64,000 bases of DNA from positions 15,477,221 through 15,541,220 of the forward strand of contig NC_135571.1 of NCBI RefSeq assembly GCF_964340395.1, given 5' to 3'. The stretch's first letter is position 1. Every line of letters begins with the position of its first letter. This DNA is from Glandiceps talaboti. Taxonomy: Eukaryota > Hemichordata > Enteropneusta > Spengelidae. Below the pieces are notes generated by a model, which was given only the letters and a program-made list of their open reading frames with translations, searched no databases and was not told the DNA's origin. Below are positions 50,401 to 54,621 of this stretch, piece after piece. The translations under genes were made by a program, and so were the position numbers.

Positions 50401-52005
50401 ACTTTGTTAATAGAATGGCCAACAGTACCAATATTTATGTACAGTGTGTTTATTCATGTATGTACTGTGATTCTCTCTGCAGGTGAGTGCAGGCATGAGA
50501 GAAGAGAGATACTCTCTACTTATTTTTTGTAATTACTTGTTATGCTTGTTTATGTGGGCCTCAGGTCTGAATCAAATAATAAATAAAATTACAAGTCATT
50601 GAGAATGACATACTCCCTGCTATGATTGGGTTTACTGCGCCAACAAAATGGCTGCCAGGCAGCCATATCGGATTGTATCACGACGAAAATGGATTATGCA
50701 CATGTATGTCATAGAACACTGTGCTAATACCAACTTTAAATGCGAGCTGTTCAAGCATGTCTGAGTTTAAATGGCTTTGGACATGGAAAATTTGCAAACA
50801 AAATGGCTGCCAGGCGGCCATATTGGATCGTATCATGACAACAATGAATATGCACATGTATGTCGTAGAACACTGTCCTAATACCAACTTTGAATGAGAT
50901 CAGTTCAAGCATGTCTGAGTTATGGCTTTGGACAGGGAAAATTCGCAAACAAAATGGCTGCTGGGCGGCCATATTGGATCGTATCATGAAACAAATTGAT
51001 GTGCATATATGTATGCCATTGTATATTGCCCCTGTACCAAGTTTGAAAAAAATTGGTCCAGGAATATCCAAGAAACGGCTCCGGTACTGATACTGTATAG
51101 CCAATATAGTATTGTAAGGCAAATAAACATATTGCAATGACAAAAATGACTTTTAACTTCAATGATGTGTACGAGACAAGAATTGTTCTACCATTTCATC
51201 TAAATTGTTTCTGGGTCAAAAAGTTGACACTGGTTCCAGATGGTTAAGTAGATATGATAACATTGTAATTTGTATATAATTCATTCTATATCAAATACTT
51301 GACCTCATATCTCTCAGACAATGCAATCTCATCATATCATGCAAATTCTCCGATTTACATGTACATGTGTAATCATATGGTCTCCAATCTCCATGTATTC
51401 ATACGTGACGAGTGCTATGCATAGTGAATAAAGTGTTACTTTTTAAACAAAGAATCTTTGAAAAAATCAACTCAAAAGTTTTGTGTTGTAAAAACATCCG
51501 AACAACTTCTTCACATTCACAACCGATCATCGATCGCATTTGATGTACACAATACAATGAATGTACAGTACTTCTTACGAACGAACGGGATGCGGTTGTT
51601 TTTCAAATGTTTTAGGAAGTATTAGGCCTGCTTACATAACGGTGCACGAGTCTGTATTACTGACTTGACTCTAAACACCGTCATGCAAAGAGCAATAGAG
51701 TTTGCCTATTACTAGTCCTGCTTACATGACGGTGCACGAGTCTGTATTACTGACTTGACTCTAGTTGTCAGAATCGAGTCCCGAATTCCTCCGTATGCAA
51801 GCAGGACTTGCAGGTTATATGTACGTCATAAAACTTAACACATATGTTTTATAACTATAATGTGATTGTTATGTAAACATGAATGAAGGTAGTTGAGTGT
51901 TTTCACCTGTGCTACGTTTGCGGCTTCGGGAGCTGGACCATACGACATACTTTCAAAGATCTCTGCGACAGAGTTAGCCACGTTCTTCCCCGCCACGGCG
52001 GCCAT
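15516..52005 (-). CDS. ALDH16A1: ALDH16A1: aldehyde dehydrogenase family 16 member A1, 12 exons, complete
   Basis: Exons on the minus strand: 52005-51907, 43840-43611, 43288-43110, 40431-40169, 36488-36336, 31008-30712, 30056-29814, 28376-28222, 26009-25842, 24724-24520, 21794-21609, 15815-15516. All introns are GT-AG and phases match, giving 2478 nt and 825 residues, close to the roughly 800 of vertebrate ALDH16A1. Residues about 34-490 form a full ALDH domain: PWNFP (177-181), K202 in VLKPA, FTGST (252-256), E276 in LELGGK, C310 in VCSAGSR, EEIFGP and the GTVWVNSHN block. E276 and C310 are 34 apart, as in classical ALDHs. Residues about 541-825 are the family's second ALDH-like domain, without a catalytic cysteine. 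NAD(P)-dependent aldehyde oxidation is expected from the family; the mammalian protein is reported to lack the cysteine. An in-frame ATG at 52041 would add 12 residues. Confidence 0.95.
15960..16165 (+). repeat. dispersed repeat, 5' part, in ALDH16A1 intron 11
   Basis: Shares AATGGCGTTGTAGCACAACT, ATGTTTATCCATATGCTAGT and ATTTGGCTGTTGCTATGGGC with 31950-32110. A short copy of the same family; a further start is at 43990. Confidence 0.8.
16170..16795. other. no feature seen (intron 11)
   Basis: AT-rich intronic sequence with no exon-like frame, tandem array or recognised element. Confidence 0.4.
16799..17485 (+). pseudogene. truncated piggyBac-like transposon, 5' end and transposase N-terminus
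   Basis: The frame from 17125 begins without an ATG with an acidic region ([18 protein letters not shown]) and then has [20 protein letters not shown] followed by [14 protein letters not shown]. That last run matches the family pattern at the start of the piggyBac DDE domain, where a phenylalanine-leucine-rich helix is followed by a 'LLDxIVxETNxYA' motif. The catalytic core is missing. Upstream, CCCTTGTGATGCCG at about 16802, preceded by TTAT (compare TTAA), may be the 5' terminus. It lies in ALDH16A1 intron 11. Confidence 0.55.
17486..17610. repeat. possible MITE fragment interrupting the piggyBac relic
   Basis: CAGGGGTGAACAAATCA resembles a hAT-type terminus and is followed by GGTGGTCC/GGTCCCAGGTCC motifs. 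No matching opposite end could be placed with confidence. Confidence 0.3.
18990..20155. repeat. satellite inside the AACGGCCCG transposon (34/48-bp modules, 82 or 116 bp units)
   Basis: Two modules alternate: CGATCTAAATATCGTTATCT plus AAACTTTATAAACTATCGAC (48 bp), and CGATCTAAATATCGCTCTAC plus ATTTTATATTTAGA (34 bp). The junction TATTTAGA-CGA-TCTAAATA is a perfect inverted repeat, so the array holds many regularly spaced small hairpins. Confidence 0.92.
20330..20620. repeat. three GC-rich ~105-bp tandem repeats inside the transposon
   Basis: AAGGGGGAGACCGTCTCCAA, GAGTTATGTGCTTG and CCGTTTTGACAACGGGAGT recur three times. GGAGACCGTCTCC is a small palindrome. A related AGAGACGGTCTCCGC sits at the other side (about 18530), so the interior also has a subterminal inverted repeat. 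Confidence 0.8.
21240..21405 (+). repeat. short dispersed repeat with AC/AAAC microsatellite
   Basis: Begins AATAGCGCCAATGGCAATCG, runs into TTTTGACTTTAAGTTGACTT and a CA-rich tract, and ends GTTCAGTTGTGCTAAAA. Both ends match the reversed element at 1-330 (TTTTTTAGCACAACTGAAC and the AC tract). Confidence 0.7.
21609..21794 (-). CDS. ALDH16A1: ALDH16A1 exon 11 (residues 665-726)
   Basis: Contains [36 protein letters not shown] and [18 protein letters not shown]. It parallels exon 4 but the PWNFP segment has become CPDENPL and the cofactor lysine is replaced, as expected for the non-catalytic second domain. Confidence 0.96.
21800..22635. other. no feature seen (intron 10, unique part)
   Basis: AT-rich intronic sequence with no exon or array. 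Near 22120-22320 there is ATGGCCACCATTTTGTCACA and a short AAGGTCAAAGGT run, both probably from an old repeat. Confidence 0.4.
22636..24395. repeat. 58-bp minisatellite array in ALDH16A1 intron 10
   Basis: About 30 units with core CTGTTTACTGCACTGTTGAG, ATACATCATTAGCTGG and TTGTACCTCCTAGCCC. Units are very similar; divergence rises at the distal end near 24100-24390. Confidence 0.95.
24400..24460. repeat. inverted copy of the 58-bp unit closing the array
   Basis: CTAGGAGGTACAACCATCAA and ACAGTGCAGTAAACAG are the reverse complement of the unit, separated from the last direct unit by only about 12 bp (TAAACAAATTAA). Direct unit plus inverted unit form a near-perfect hairpin of about 50-bp arms. 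Confidence 0.88.
24520..24724 (-). CDS. ALDH16A1: ALDH16A1 exon 10 (residues 596-664)
   Basis: First base completes the glycine of APGW. Encodes [20 protein letters not shown] and [14 protein letters not shown]. These are the helices preceding the degenerate Rossmann core. Confidence 0.94.
24741..25005. repeat. 44-bp minisatellite, 6 units, in intron 9
   Basis: GAACAGCAGACAGATTGCAG and TGAATGATAGCTGTCACAGC repeat every 44 bp (starts at 24781, 24825, 24869). The array starts about 17 bp from the exon 10 acceptor. Confidence 0.93.
25010..25560. repeat. 49-bp minisatellite in intron 9
   Basis: TTTACACTGCTAACATTGTT and TACACTCTAGTCAATGAC recur at period 49 in the distal half; the proximal half has shorter, diverged units without the CTGCTAAC part. 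Confidence 0.9.
25568..25603. repeat. (ATTT)n microsatellite
   Basis: Eight or nine ATTT repeats followed by GAGAGACACCACAGAC. It may be the 3' tail of a minus-strand LINE, but too little follows to say so. Confidence 0.8.
25842..26009 (-). CDS. ALDH16A1: ALDH16A1 exon 9 (residues 540-596)
   Basis: Opens the second ALDH-like domain with [20 protein letters not shown] and ends [16 protein letters not shown], the counterpart of the N-terminal ALDH helix seen in exon 2. CTCCTAG acceptor, donor GTAATT, leaving phase 2. Confidence 0.93.
26168..26360. repeat. long near-perfect hairpin (fold-back element)
   Basis: Arms of about 90 bp: ACACATATTGCCTGGCC, GGCTATAGCACCCG and ACCAGAATCACATGCTATTT on the left return as their complements on the right, around a GGCCAAAGGCC centre at about 26262. 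The hairpin is inserted into the 56-bp array. Confidence 0.92.
26361..26571. mobile_element. small TIR element (MITE), ~210 bp
   Basis: The left end TTATAATATACCT is matched by its complement at the right end (AGGTATATTATAA). Both are followed internally by TGCTGTG-like sequence. The interior has a perfect 22-bp palindrome with half-site ACTATTTCCCT. It directly follows the hairpin and precedes a unit of the 56-bp array. Confidence 0.7.
26626..27395 (-). mobile_element. palindrome-bearing non-autonomous element, two nested or tandem copies
   Basis: A large palindrome at 26626-26766 (AATAATGTACGCC outer, CATAATGGGCGAGGCG inner) is followed by TAGTTTTGCCAATTCCAGTG. A body with AGTACATTATCAGTAATAAT and GCGATGACGTCAC follows, and then a second shorter copy from 27133 ending ACTGGAATTGGTAATGCTG. 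A reversed copy is at 60056-60612. Confidence 0.82.
27945..28215. repeat. 45-bp array containing copies of the exon 8 donor region
   Basis: Six units with GGAAAGTCTTACCTTGGTTG and GCTATGCAGCATTGATAA. On the gene strand the unit reads CAACCAAGGTAAGACTTTC, closely resembling the exon 8 junction CCAAG|GTAAGCCTTT. The last unit merges with the true donor at 28221. Confidence 0.85.
28222..28376 (-). CDS. ALDH16A1: ALDH16A1 exon 8 (residues 489-540)
   Basis: Begins [10 protein letters not shown], the ALDH16-type continuation after the first domain, then a proline-rich linker (ALPPPPSN). The donor CCAAG|GTAAGC lies beside a 45-bp array whose units contain copies of this junction. Confidence 0.92.
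28395..29350. repeat. 41-bp minisatellite array in intron 7
   Basis: About 23 units with core GTTTGATATGAAAGGATTAG and GATTGTTATGGATTACATGG. In the last third GGATTACATG changes to TTTACTACATG, so a variant has spread locally. The array starts about 20 bp from the exon 8 acceptor. Confidence 0.95.
29380..29520. repeat. 28-bp tandem repeat, ~5 units
   Basis: GGTTTGTAATTAACTCACAC plus TTCTTAGT repeats five times, with diverged first and last units. It directly follows the 41-bp array. Confidence 0.9.
29814..30056 (-). CDS. ALDH16A1: ALDH16A1 exon 7 (residues 408-488)
   Basis: Contains [11 protein letters not shown], the [14 protein letters not shown] block, [10 protein letters not shown] and the [10 protein letters not shown] close of the first ALDH domain. 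Phase 0 at both ends; ATCATCAG acceptor and GTGAGT donor. Confidence 0.97.
30075..30130. repeat. (AT)n microsatellite in intron 6
   Basis: About 27 AT dinucleotides about 20 bp from the exon 7 acceptor on the gene strand. Confidence 0.95.
30147..30211 (+). repeat. tRNA-derived SINE head or tRNA pseudogene
   Basis: GTGACTGAGTGGTTAA looks like a pol III A box of a serine/leucine-type tRNA, and 34 nt later CGGGGTTCAAACCC fits a B box with T-stem pairing. The acceptor stem does not close well and no CCA or proper anticodon arm is evident. A SINE head following the AT tract is more likely than a functional tRNA. Confidence 0.55.
30481..30626. repeat. fold-back MITE, intact single copy (intron 6)
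   Basis: Left arm CAATATTTTTCTTCATTCAG, ATGACCTAAG and TTTTGTCACTATGAGTCCCT pairs with TAGTGACAGAGCC, CTTAGGTCACTCG and CTGAACAGAGAAAAATATTG. This is the single-copy relative of the 8519-10920 array. Confidence 0.88.
30712..31008 (-). CDS. ALDH16A1: ALDH16A1 exon 6 (residues 309-407), catalytic cysteine exon
   Basis: Opens [12 protein letters not shown]. The cysteine C310 is the second codon of the exon, placed exactly where classical ALDHs have the nucleophile. Further on are [16 protein letters not shown] and YYPPTLITN, and it ends VVMEE, which with exon 7 gives the conserved EEIFGPV. Confidence 0.97.
31300..31915. other. no feature seen (intron 5 part)
   Basis: Sequence of mixed composition without array or exon. 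It includes a 77-codon open frame at 31421-31654 with no recognisable motif and no splice support. Confidence 0.4.
31920..33330 (+). repeat. long copy of the dispersed AC/CAGA repeat family
   Basis: Starts AATGGCGTTGTAGCACAACT. It then has five or six diverged ~115-bp units with ATTTGGCTGTTGCTATGGGC and TTGCTAGG..ATTTGCATA. These are followed by blocks each with TTTTTTGACCAAAAAT and 'CCCAATCTGCYCAGT'-type text, and it ends in TTTTGACTTTAAATTG, an AC tract, a CAGA tract and GGGTGATCCCTATAAAAAT. This is the most complete copy in the window, also represented at 1-530, 15085, 15960, 21240 and 43985. Confidence 0.8.
33201..33306. repeat. (AC)n-(CAGA)n microsatellite
   Basis: About 40 AC dinucleotides followed by five or six CAGA units at the 3' end of the dispersed repeat. 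Confidence 0.95.
33735..35937 (+). repeat. dispersed repeat family B, long copy with nested insertion
   Basis: Units with TTAAGACTGCATACTTCAAT, TTAGTACATA..TTAACCATAA and ATTTGCATAATTAATGATTT. It ends in the TCCCTTATGGGA hairpin and GGCATTCAGTTTAAATCTGG, the same terminus as at 1420-1460. A different repeat is inserted at 34153-35094. Confidence 0.82.
34153..35094 (+). repeat. hairpin-ended dispersed repeat, complete copy nested in family B
   Basis: The start GTCATTGAGAATGAC and the end hairpin (AGTCCCCG..CGGGGACT around TCCCAGACTTCGTCCGG) bound about 940 bp. The interior repeats a ~160-bp unit four times (TGAATGAGATCTGTTCAAGC, ATGTCTGAGTTATGGCTTT, AAAATGGCTGCCAGGCGGCC). TAACAA lies on both sides, suggesting a target duplication of about 5-6 bp. 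Confidence 0.85.
36113..36325. repeat. AC-rich compound microsatellite beside the exon 5 donor
   Basis: AC tracts with interspersed ACAT, CCAC and GCAC variants over about 210 bp, ending about 10 bp from the exon 5 donor. Because the repeat is short-period, it stays open in all frames. Confidence 0.95.
36336..36488 (-). CDS. ALDH16A1: ALDH16A1 exon 5 (residues 258-308)
   Basis: Contains [14 protein letters not shown] with the general-base glutamate E276 and ends FNQGQ, the sequence that leads directly into the catalytic cysteine loop. The donor GTAAGTTTGG abuts an AC microsatellite only a few bases downstream. Confidence 0.97.
36489..37990. other. no feature seen (intron 4 proximal part)
   Basis: Unique-looking intronic sequence without tandem arrays. 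The open frames of 60-96 codons here have no motif or splice-site support. Confidence 0.45.
37994..39628. mobile_element. non-autonomous TIR transposon, ~1.63 kb, TAA target duplication
   Basis: The left end GGGGCGTCATCGAAATCGAA is matched at the right end by its complement with one or two changes. The match continues for about 95 bp through CGTCGTAA, GAGTAAAGAC and CTACTAGTAG. TAA flanks both ends (37991-37993 and 39629-39631). A three-base TAA duplication with G-rich ends fits PIF/Harbinger-like elements. No transposase frame is seen inside; a few short frames have no recognisable motifs. Located in ALDH16A1 intron 4. Confidence 0.85.
40169..40431 (-). CDS. ALDH16A1: ALDH16A1 exon 4 (residues 170-257)
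   Basis: Carries the NAD-binding core: [32 protein letters not shown] with K202, the [13 protein letters not shown] block and KVAFTGSTQ. All are intact ALDH signature positions. Confidence 0.97.
40508..41262. repeat. (ACAT)n microsatellite, ~750 bp, intron 3
   Basis: A continuous CATA tetranucleotide tract with interspersed CACA variants. It gives very long alternating Tyr/Val/Cys/Met and Ile/His/Thr frames on both strands that are not genes. Unusually long for a tetranucleotide repeat. Confidence 0.97.
41800..42330 (-). pseudogene. possible degenerate ORF or retropseudogene in intron 3
   Basis: On the minus strand, ATGGCGGCTGTCAAAATCG at about 42278 resembles a real start. After a frame break follows a Lys/Gln-rich stretch (42245-42045, [20 protein letters not shown]). 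Another frame at about 41980-41800 reads [20 protein letters not shown] and [16 protein letters not shown]. These look like pieces of one protein with breaks, as in a processed pseudogene. I cannot identify the parent. Confidence 0.3.
42331..43105. other. no feature seen (intron 3 distal part)
   Basis: Unique intronic sequence; one 71-codon frame at 42719-42934 has no motif. A CTCGCTATTCCCGTTTGC-like stretch near 42598 has a weak echo at 37218, possibly an old repeat. Confidence 0.4.
43110..43288 (-). CDS. ALDH16A1: ALDH16A1 exon 3 (residues 110-170)
   Basis: Encodes the helical part ending [20 protein letters not shown] and [10 protein letters not shown], typical of ALDH domains before the Rossmann core. 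The first base completes a serine codon and the last base starts the glycine codon finished in exon 4. Confidence 0.93.
43453..43584. repeat. fold-back MITE, diverged copy filling intron 2
   Basis: Arms CCAAATATTTGTCTTTATTC and CTGAACGAAGAGAAATATTT pair, with GGAAAATAC / TATATTTTCTG inside. Same family as 30481-30626 and the seed of the array at 8519. Confidence 0.75.
43611..43840 (-). CDS. ALDH16A1: ALDH16A1 exon 2 (residues 34-110)
   Basis: Begins [19 protein letters not shown] and contains SPATGETLA and [12 protein letters not shown], the standard N-terminal ALDH layout (oligomerisation strand, then the first helix of the NAD domain). TTTTTAG acceptor, AG|GTAAGC donor, leaving phase 2. 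Confidence 0.93.
44095..46473. repeat. 24-bp minisatellite array, first block (intron 1)
   Basis: About 98 units with core ACTGACTGCAATGAGTAGCA plus CTCT. As 24 is a multiple of 3, all six frames can stay open, giving apparent proteins of up to 492 residues that are eight-residue periodic; no start context, splice or other coding signal supports them. Confidence 0.97.
44275..44980. repeat. 353-bp higher-order duplication in the 24-bp array
   Basis: The rare junction CTAATGAGGCACTC occurs at about 44275 and 44628 and is followed in both cases by the same ordered series of variants (CTCCAATGAG, GCAATAAGTAG, CTAGTGACTG, CACTGTACTG). About 15 units were duplicated together. Confidence 0.88.
46474..47944. 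mobile_element. TIR insertion splitting the 24-bp array (~1.47 kb)
   Basis: Left end ATGCAGGGCTCGAAATTA and right end, on the other strand, ATGCAGAGCTCAAAATTA form a terminal inverted repeat. Both ends have several TTGACTACCAGTTTT motifs in opposite orientation. The 24-bp array stops on one side and resumes on the other. CAGGG-type ends recall hAT elements, but a clean 8-bp target duplication cannot be read because the array itself is repetitive. No transposase frame; a GT tract lies inside at about 47441-47482. Confidence 0.82.
47441..47482. repeat. (GT)n microsatellite
   Basis: About 20 GT dinucleotides followed by a GGGTGGGTGGG stretch, within the TIR insertion. Confidence 0.9.
47945..49404. 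repeat. 24-bp minisatellite array, second block
   Basis: Same unit as 44095-46473, about 60 units. Its first eight units are almost identical (GCAGTGAGTAG type), while the rest alternates CAATGAG and CAGTGAG types. Junctions with CTGACTAATGAGTAGC near 48240, 48285 and 48425 mark deletions of part of a unit. Confidence 0.96.
49405..50445. repeat. 39-bp minisatellite array abutting the 24-bp array
   Basis: About 26 units with core ACCAATATCTACAACTTTGT and TAATAGAATGGCAGACAGT. Longer variants with TATACTGTACAACTT occur at 50030-50215. Period 39 keeps frames open as a 13-residue peptide repeat; it is not a gene. Confidence 0.95.
50594..51085 (+). repeat. hairpin-ended dispersed repeat, 3'-truncated copy
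   Basis: Start GTCATTGAGAATGAC and GCTATGATTGGG, then two or three internal units (CATGTCTGAGTT, AAAATGGCTGCC). It ends at AAGAAACGGCTCCG without the terminal GTCCCC hairpin. Located in ALDH16A1 intron 1. Confidence 0.8.
51085..51620. other. no feature seen (intron 1, near exon 1)
   Basis: AT-rich intronic sequence without arrays or exon-like frames. Confidence 0.4.
51626..51810. repeat. small inverted-repeat element with duplicated left arm
   Basis: CCTGCTTACATAACGGTGCA and CCTGCTTACATGACGGTGCA start two ~92-bp copies of the same segment; the second ends GTATGCAAGCAGGAC, the complement of its own start (GTCCTGCTTACAT). It looks like a MITE of about 95 bp with its left part duplicated. Lies about 100 bp from exon 1. 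Confidence 0.65.
51907..52005 (-). CDS. ALDH16A1: ALDH16A1 exon 1 (residues 1-33)
   Basis: Starts MAAVAGKN and contains [14 protein letters not shown], which fits the short ALDH16 N-terminus (EIF-x-S-x-x-YGP-x-PE). It ends in CAG before a GTGAAA donor, phase 0. The ATG at 52005 was chosen because the product then begins like the family; an in-frame ATG at 52041 is the alternative. Confidence 0.85.
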
Positions 52006-52029
52006 TTTAGCAGTCGACGTTTTGACCTT

Positions 52030-53265
52030 TGACCCAACCAATCATGTGCTCTCCTGGGGTGCGTTCGATCCTGGGATGGAGCCTCAGAGCGTTCGATTAT
52101 GCTTCCCCGGGGAGCCTCAGACCATGGATGTATTAATACATCCATGCTCAGACCAAGGGCATGAGGCAACAATTCTGGTGTCTATAAGTTATAACAATAT
52201 TGAGTAACGTGAATATAGACAACATCAACAAGTTTCGTCAAGTTCTTGTTTATCATTATTTCAGTATCCCGAATCGCTAATTAATATCTAATTATAATAC
52301 ACAGAGAAACACATATATTTAACTCGATCGAATTGCACTTGAATACAAATAGAATGTACAGGACGCCGGATCCGACGCTGCTGCGGAGCATGGCTGCGGA
52401 GTGTACCGATTGAATAGCGCCCCCAACGGCCGTATAATTTACTTCTCTGTCTTGTCGCGCGATCGCGAGATCGAATGATTCGAATCTTGGAATTTGACAA
52501 TTCAACAATTTGCTCACTTTGCTCATTTGCTAAAAAAGGAAGGGTAGGACACTCTGGTGTTCTTTTTCGTCGTAAGATTGAAACCACATCGCCCTCGTTC
52601 ACGGACGCTTTCTGTTTCGGGCAAACTTACGAGTATTTGTTTACGCAGTCAAATGATCTTGTTACGTTTTCTCTTTCATTCAAAGGTATATTTTGAAGAG
52701 ACACAGATATGACGACTAATGTTTAATGATTATTTTTACGTAATTTTATGAAAATAATATAGACCGGAATCGACTGTGTGTTCGAGCCTACCGCAACTCT
52801 GTCGCGAGAGAACTAAGCGTCGATTTTGCACCATGATCGATCATGTTCCATTAAAGCATTTACAGACTAAATCTATCCTTATACTTTCTTTTCCTTTATT
52901 CTATTTTAGAGTCTTCCCTATTTATATAAACTTTTTCTGCGATTATTAAAAATGTTTCCAGAAAGTGTACAAATACATACGTACAAATCATTTCTGGCCT
53001 CATACCCAAAATAACAAATATGTGTGTATAATGAGTTTATTAAAATATACTATAAATAAAGAAATAAGTATGTAAATGAGACTCATAGCTAACTTGGGCC
53101 TTTGTCACCTGTATCACATCATTATCATTTTCGGGTTTCACCAGAATTGTTGCCTCATGCCCCTGCTCAGACCAGGGTTACTGTACTGACGTCACTTGGG
53201 CACCTCGGGCGGGGCGTGTGAAAATCGAACGCATTTTATTGCATTTGGTTGGGTACGGCGGCCCA
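52030..53265. repeat. inverted-repeat-flanked segment at the ALDH16A1 5' end
   Basis: GGGCATGAGGCAACAATTCT near 52157 returns inverted near 53145, and CCCAACCAA / GTGCGTTCGAT near 52035-52070 return inverted at about 53225-53260. The arms are not collinear throughout. Possibly an old TIR element with TGCGTTCGAT termini that now overlaps the 5' end of the gene. Confidence 0.4.
52123..52146. promoter_or_regulatory. perfect 24-bp palindrome upstream of ALDH16A1
   Basis: Half-site CATGGATGTATT followed by its exact complement. It lies about 120 bp before the ALDH16A1 start, in a region with GTGCGTTCGATC and CCCCGGGG motifs. It could be a dimeric factor site or the centre of an inverted-repeat element; the sequence does not decide. 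Confidence 0.5.
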
Positions 53266-53269
53266 CAGG

Positions 53270-53940
53270 TGACAGATGGATAACACTTTTATTTCATATG
53301 ACAAACATTAATTTCTTGGGTCAATATAGAAATATCAAAGCAAAAAACTACAATTTCTGTGATAAATAAATTCTTTTTACAGAGCAGAAAATTAATTTGC
53401 AAAAAGAAAATTTTTATTTGTTGGGCCCAAACTTTATTTTCGAGTGAGAACATAAAAGTTGCGGGATAAAATGTTTAATTGTTGGTGCAATGTTAGAAAA
53501 TTTAGAACCGTTTTTTCTAAAGTTTTCTAACAAGACTTAAAATACCTCATTGCAAACTATTAATCCTCAGAGCAGTACACCAAGTTTTCATGAAAAAACT
53601 CTAAATTTGTGTAAAAAGTATTTAAATGTCAAGCCGGAATATGAATTTAAGTCGATTAAAATCTTATACTCTGACTGCAGAAACAACATTTGTCACCATA
53701 CAACCTCCTTTTCTTATCGACGAGATTTACTTAACACAGGATGCAACATTAATGTGTGGGGACGAAACATTAATATGTGAGGACAAAACTTTCTTTTTGC
53801 TTGACGGAAGCTGGATTGCATGACGGAAATTGATTATATATCCCACAATCCTCGGCACACTCTTGGCGGCTATTTCAACTTCGCAACCAGCACTATATCT
53901 GATCATGTCAAGTGGTAAACACATCAATTGTTTCCAGTGT
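53270..53940. other. no feature seen
   Basis: AT-rich intergenic sequence upstream of ALDH16A1. Short frames at 53550-53823 include repeated ACATTAATGTG/ACATTAATATG pieces but no recognisable protein. Confidence 0.4.
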
Positions 53941-53954
53941 ATAATTGTTTTTTT

Positions 53955-53955
53955 C

Positions 53956-53988
<33 letters not shown>

Positions 53989-54115
53989 TCAATTCAATTC
54001 AATTCAATTCAATTCAATAACTTTATTATCCGTATATAAATGCGGAAATTTGTCTCTCGGCTCAAAACGCAATTTACAAACAATTTACACAAGTACAATA
54101 TATATATACATACAG
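53955..54115 (-). mobile_element. 3' end of a minus-strand LINE with (ATTGA)n tail
   Basis: A TCTG tract, then six CAATT repeats, then CAATAACTTTATTATCCGTA. A short pentanucleotide tail joined to a polyadenylation-like AATAAAG on the other strand is typical of CR1-type LINE 3' ends. No coding part remains here. Confidence 0.5.
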
Positions 54116-54351
54116 TGAGTTTAAAATAGGCTGATGGAACGAACGATTTTTTAAAAAGGTTTTTCCTTGCACGAGGCATTCTGTAACAGTGTGTACGTGT
54201 GCAACAGTTACTGTAATAGTACCTTGTACAAATGATACGTAAGTAAGTTAGTTCGTACCCAAGAATATCAGTTTACAATTTCAATTATACAAATTTGGAT
54301 GGTGTTGGAACAGGTCCCTCAAAATATGATTTTTCTCGGGCTATAATTTTT

Positions 54352-54620
54352 ATTAAAAATTTATTTAATTTTAGTTTATACAGAATATTTTCATAAGCCT
54401 GAACATTCCATTCCTCCTGGCATCTAGTGCACAAACCAGTGTTCAAATATGCTCACAGGAAATATCAGAGGATGTACGTCATCACCAGATTACATGTGTA
54501 TACGTAAGGGGAGCACAGGAAATTGTCAGAATGTTTGTACTATGCATAATTTTCTACTTAGGCTCCTTCTAGCCTCAGTCTAGTTCAAGCTGCGTTTGGA
54601 GAACATTGCTAAATTTGTCT
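54352..54620 (+). repeat. Ngaro A1 repeat (left, 3'-truncated by deletion)
   Basis: 269 bp from ATTAAAAATTTATTTAATTT to GCTAAATTTGTCT, matched base for base by 57887-58155 as far as I could compare. After this point A1 passes straight into pol sequence, while A2 continues for 229 bp more. Confidence 0.92.
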
Positions 54621-54621
54621 A

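Noticed and set aside
49421-50486. Frames with a 13-residue peptide repeat in the 39-bp array
   Set aside because: Period 39 keeps the frames open; no other coding signal, and the frame breaks wherever unit length changes.
52288-52696. Overlapping frames on both strands at 52288-52602 and 52475-52696 as a divergent gene's first exon
   Set aside because: The plus frame ends near a possible GTATAT donor, but neither peptide has a recognisable motif and the region shows inverted-repeat, transposon-like structure. Not enough support.
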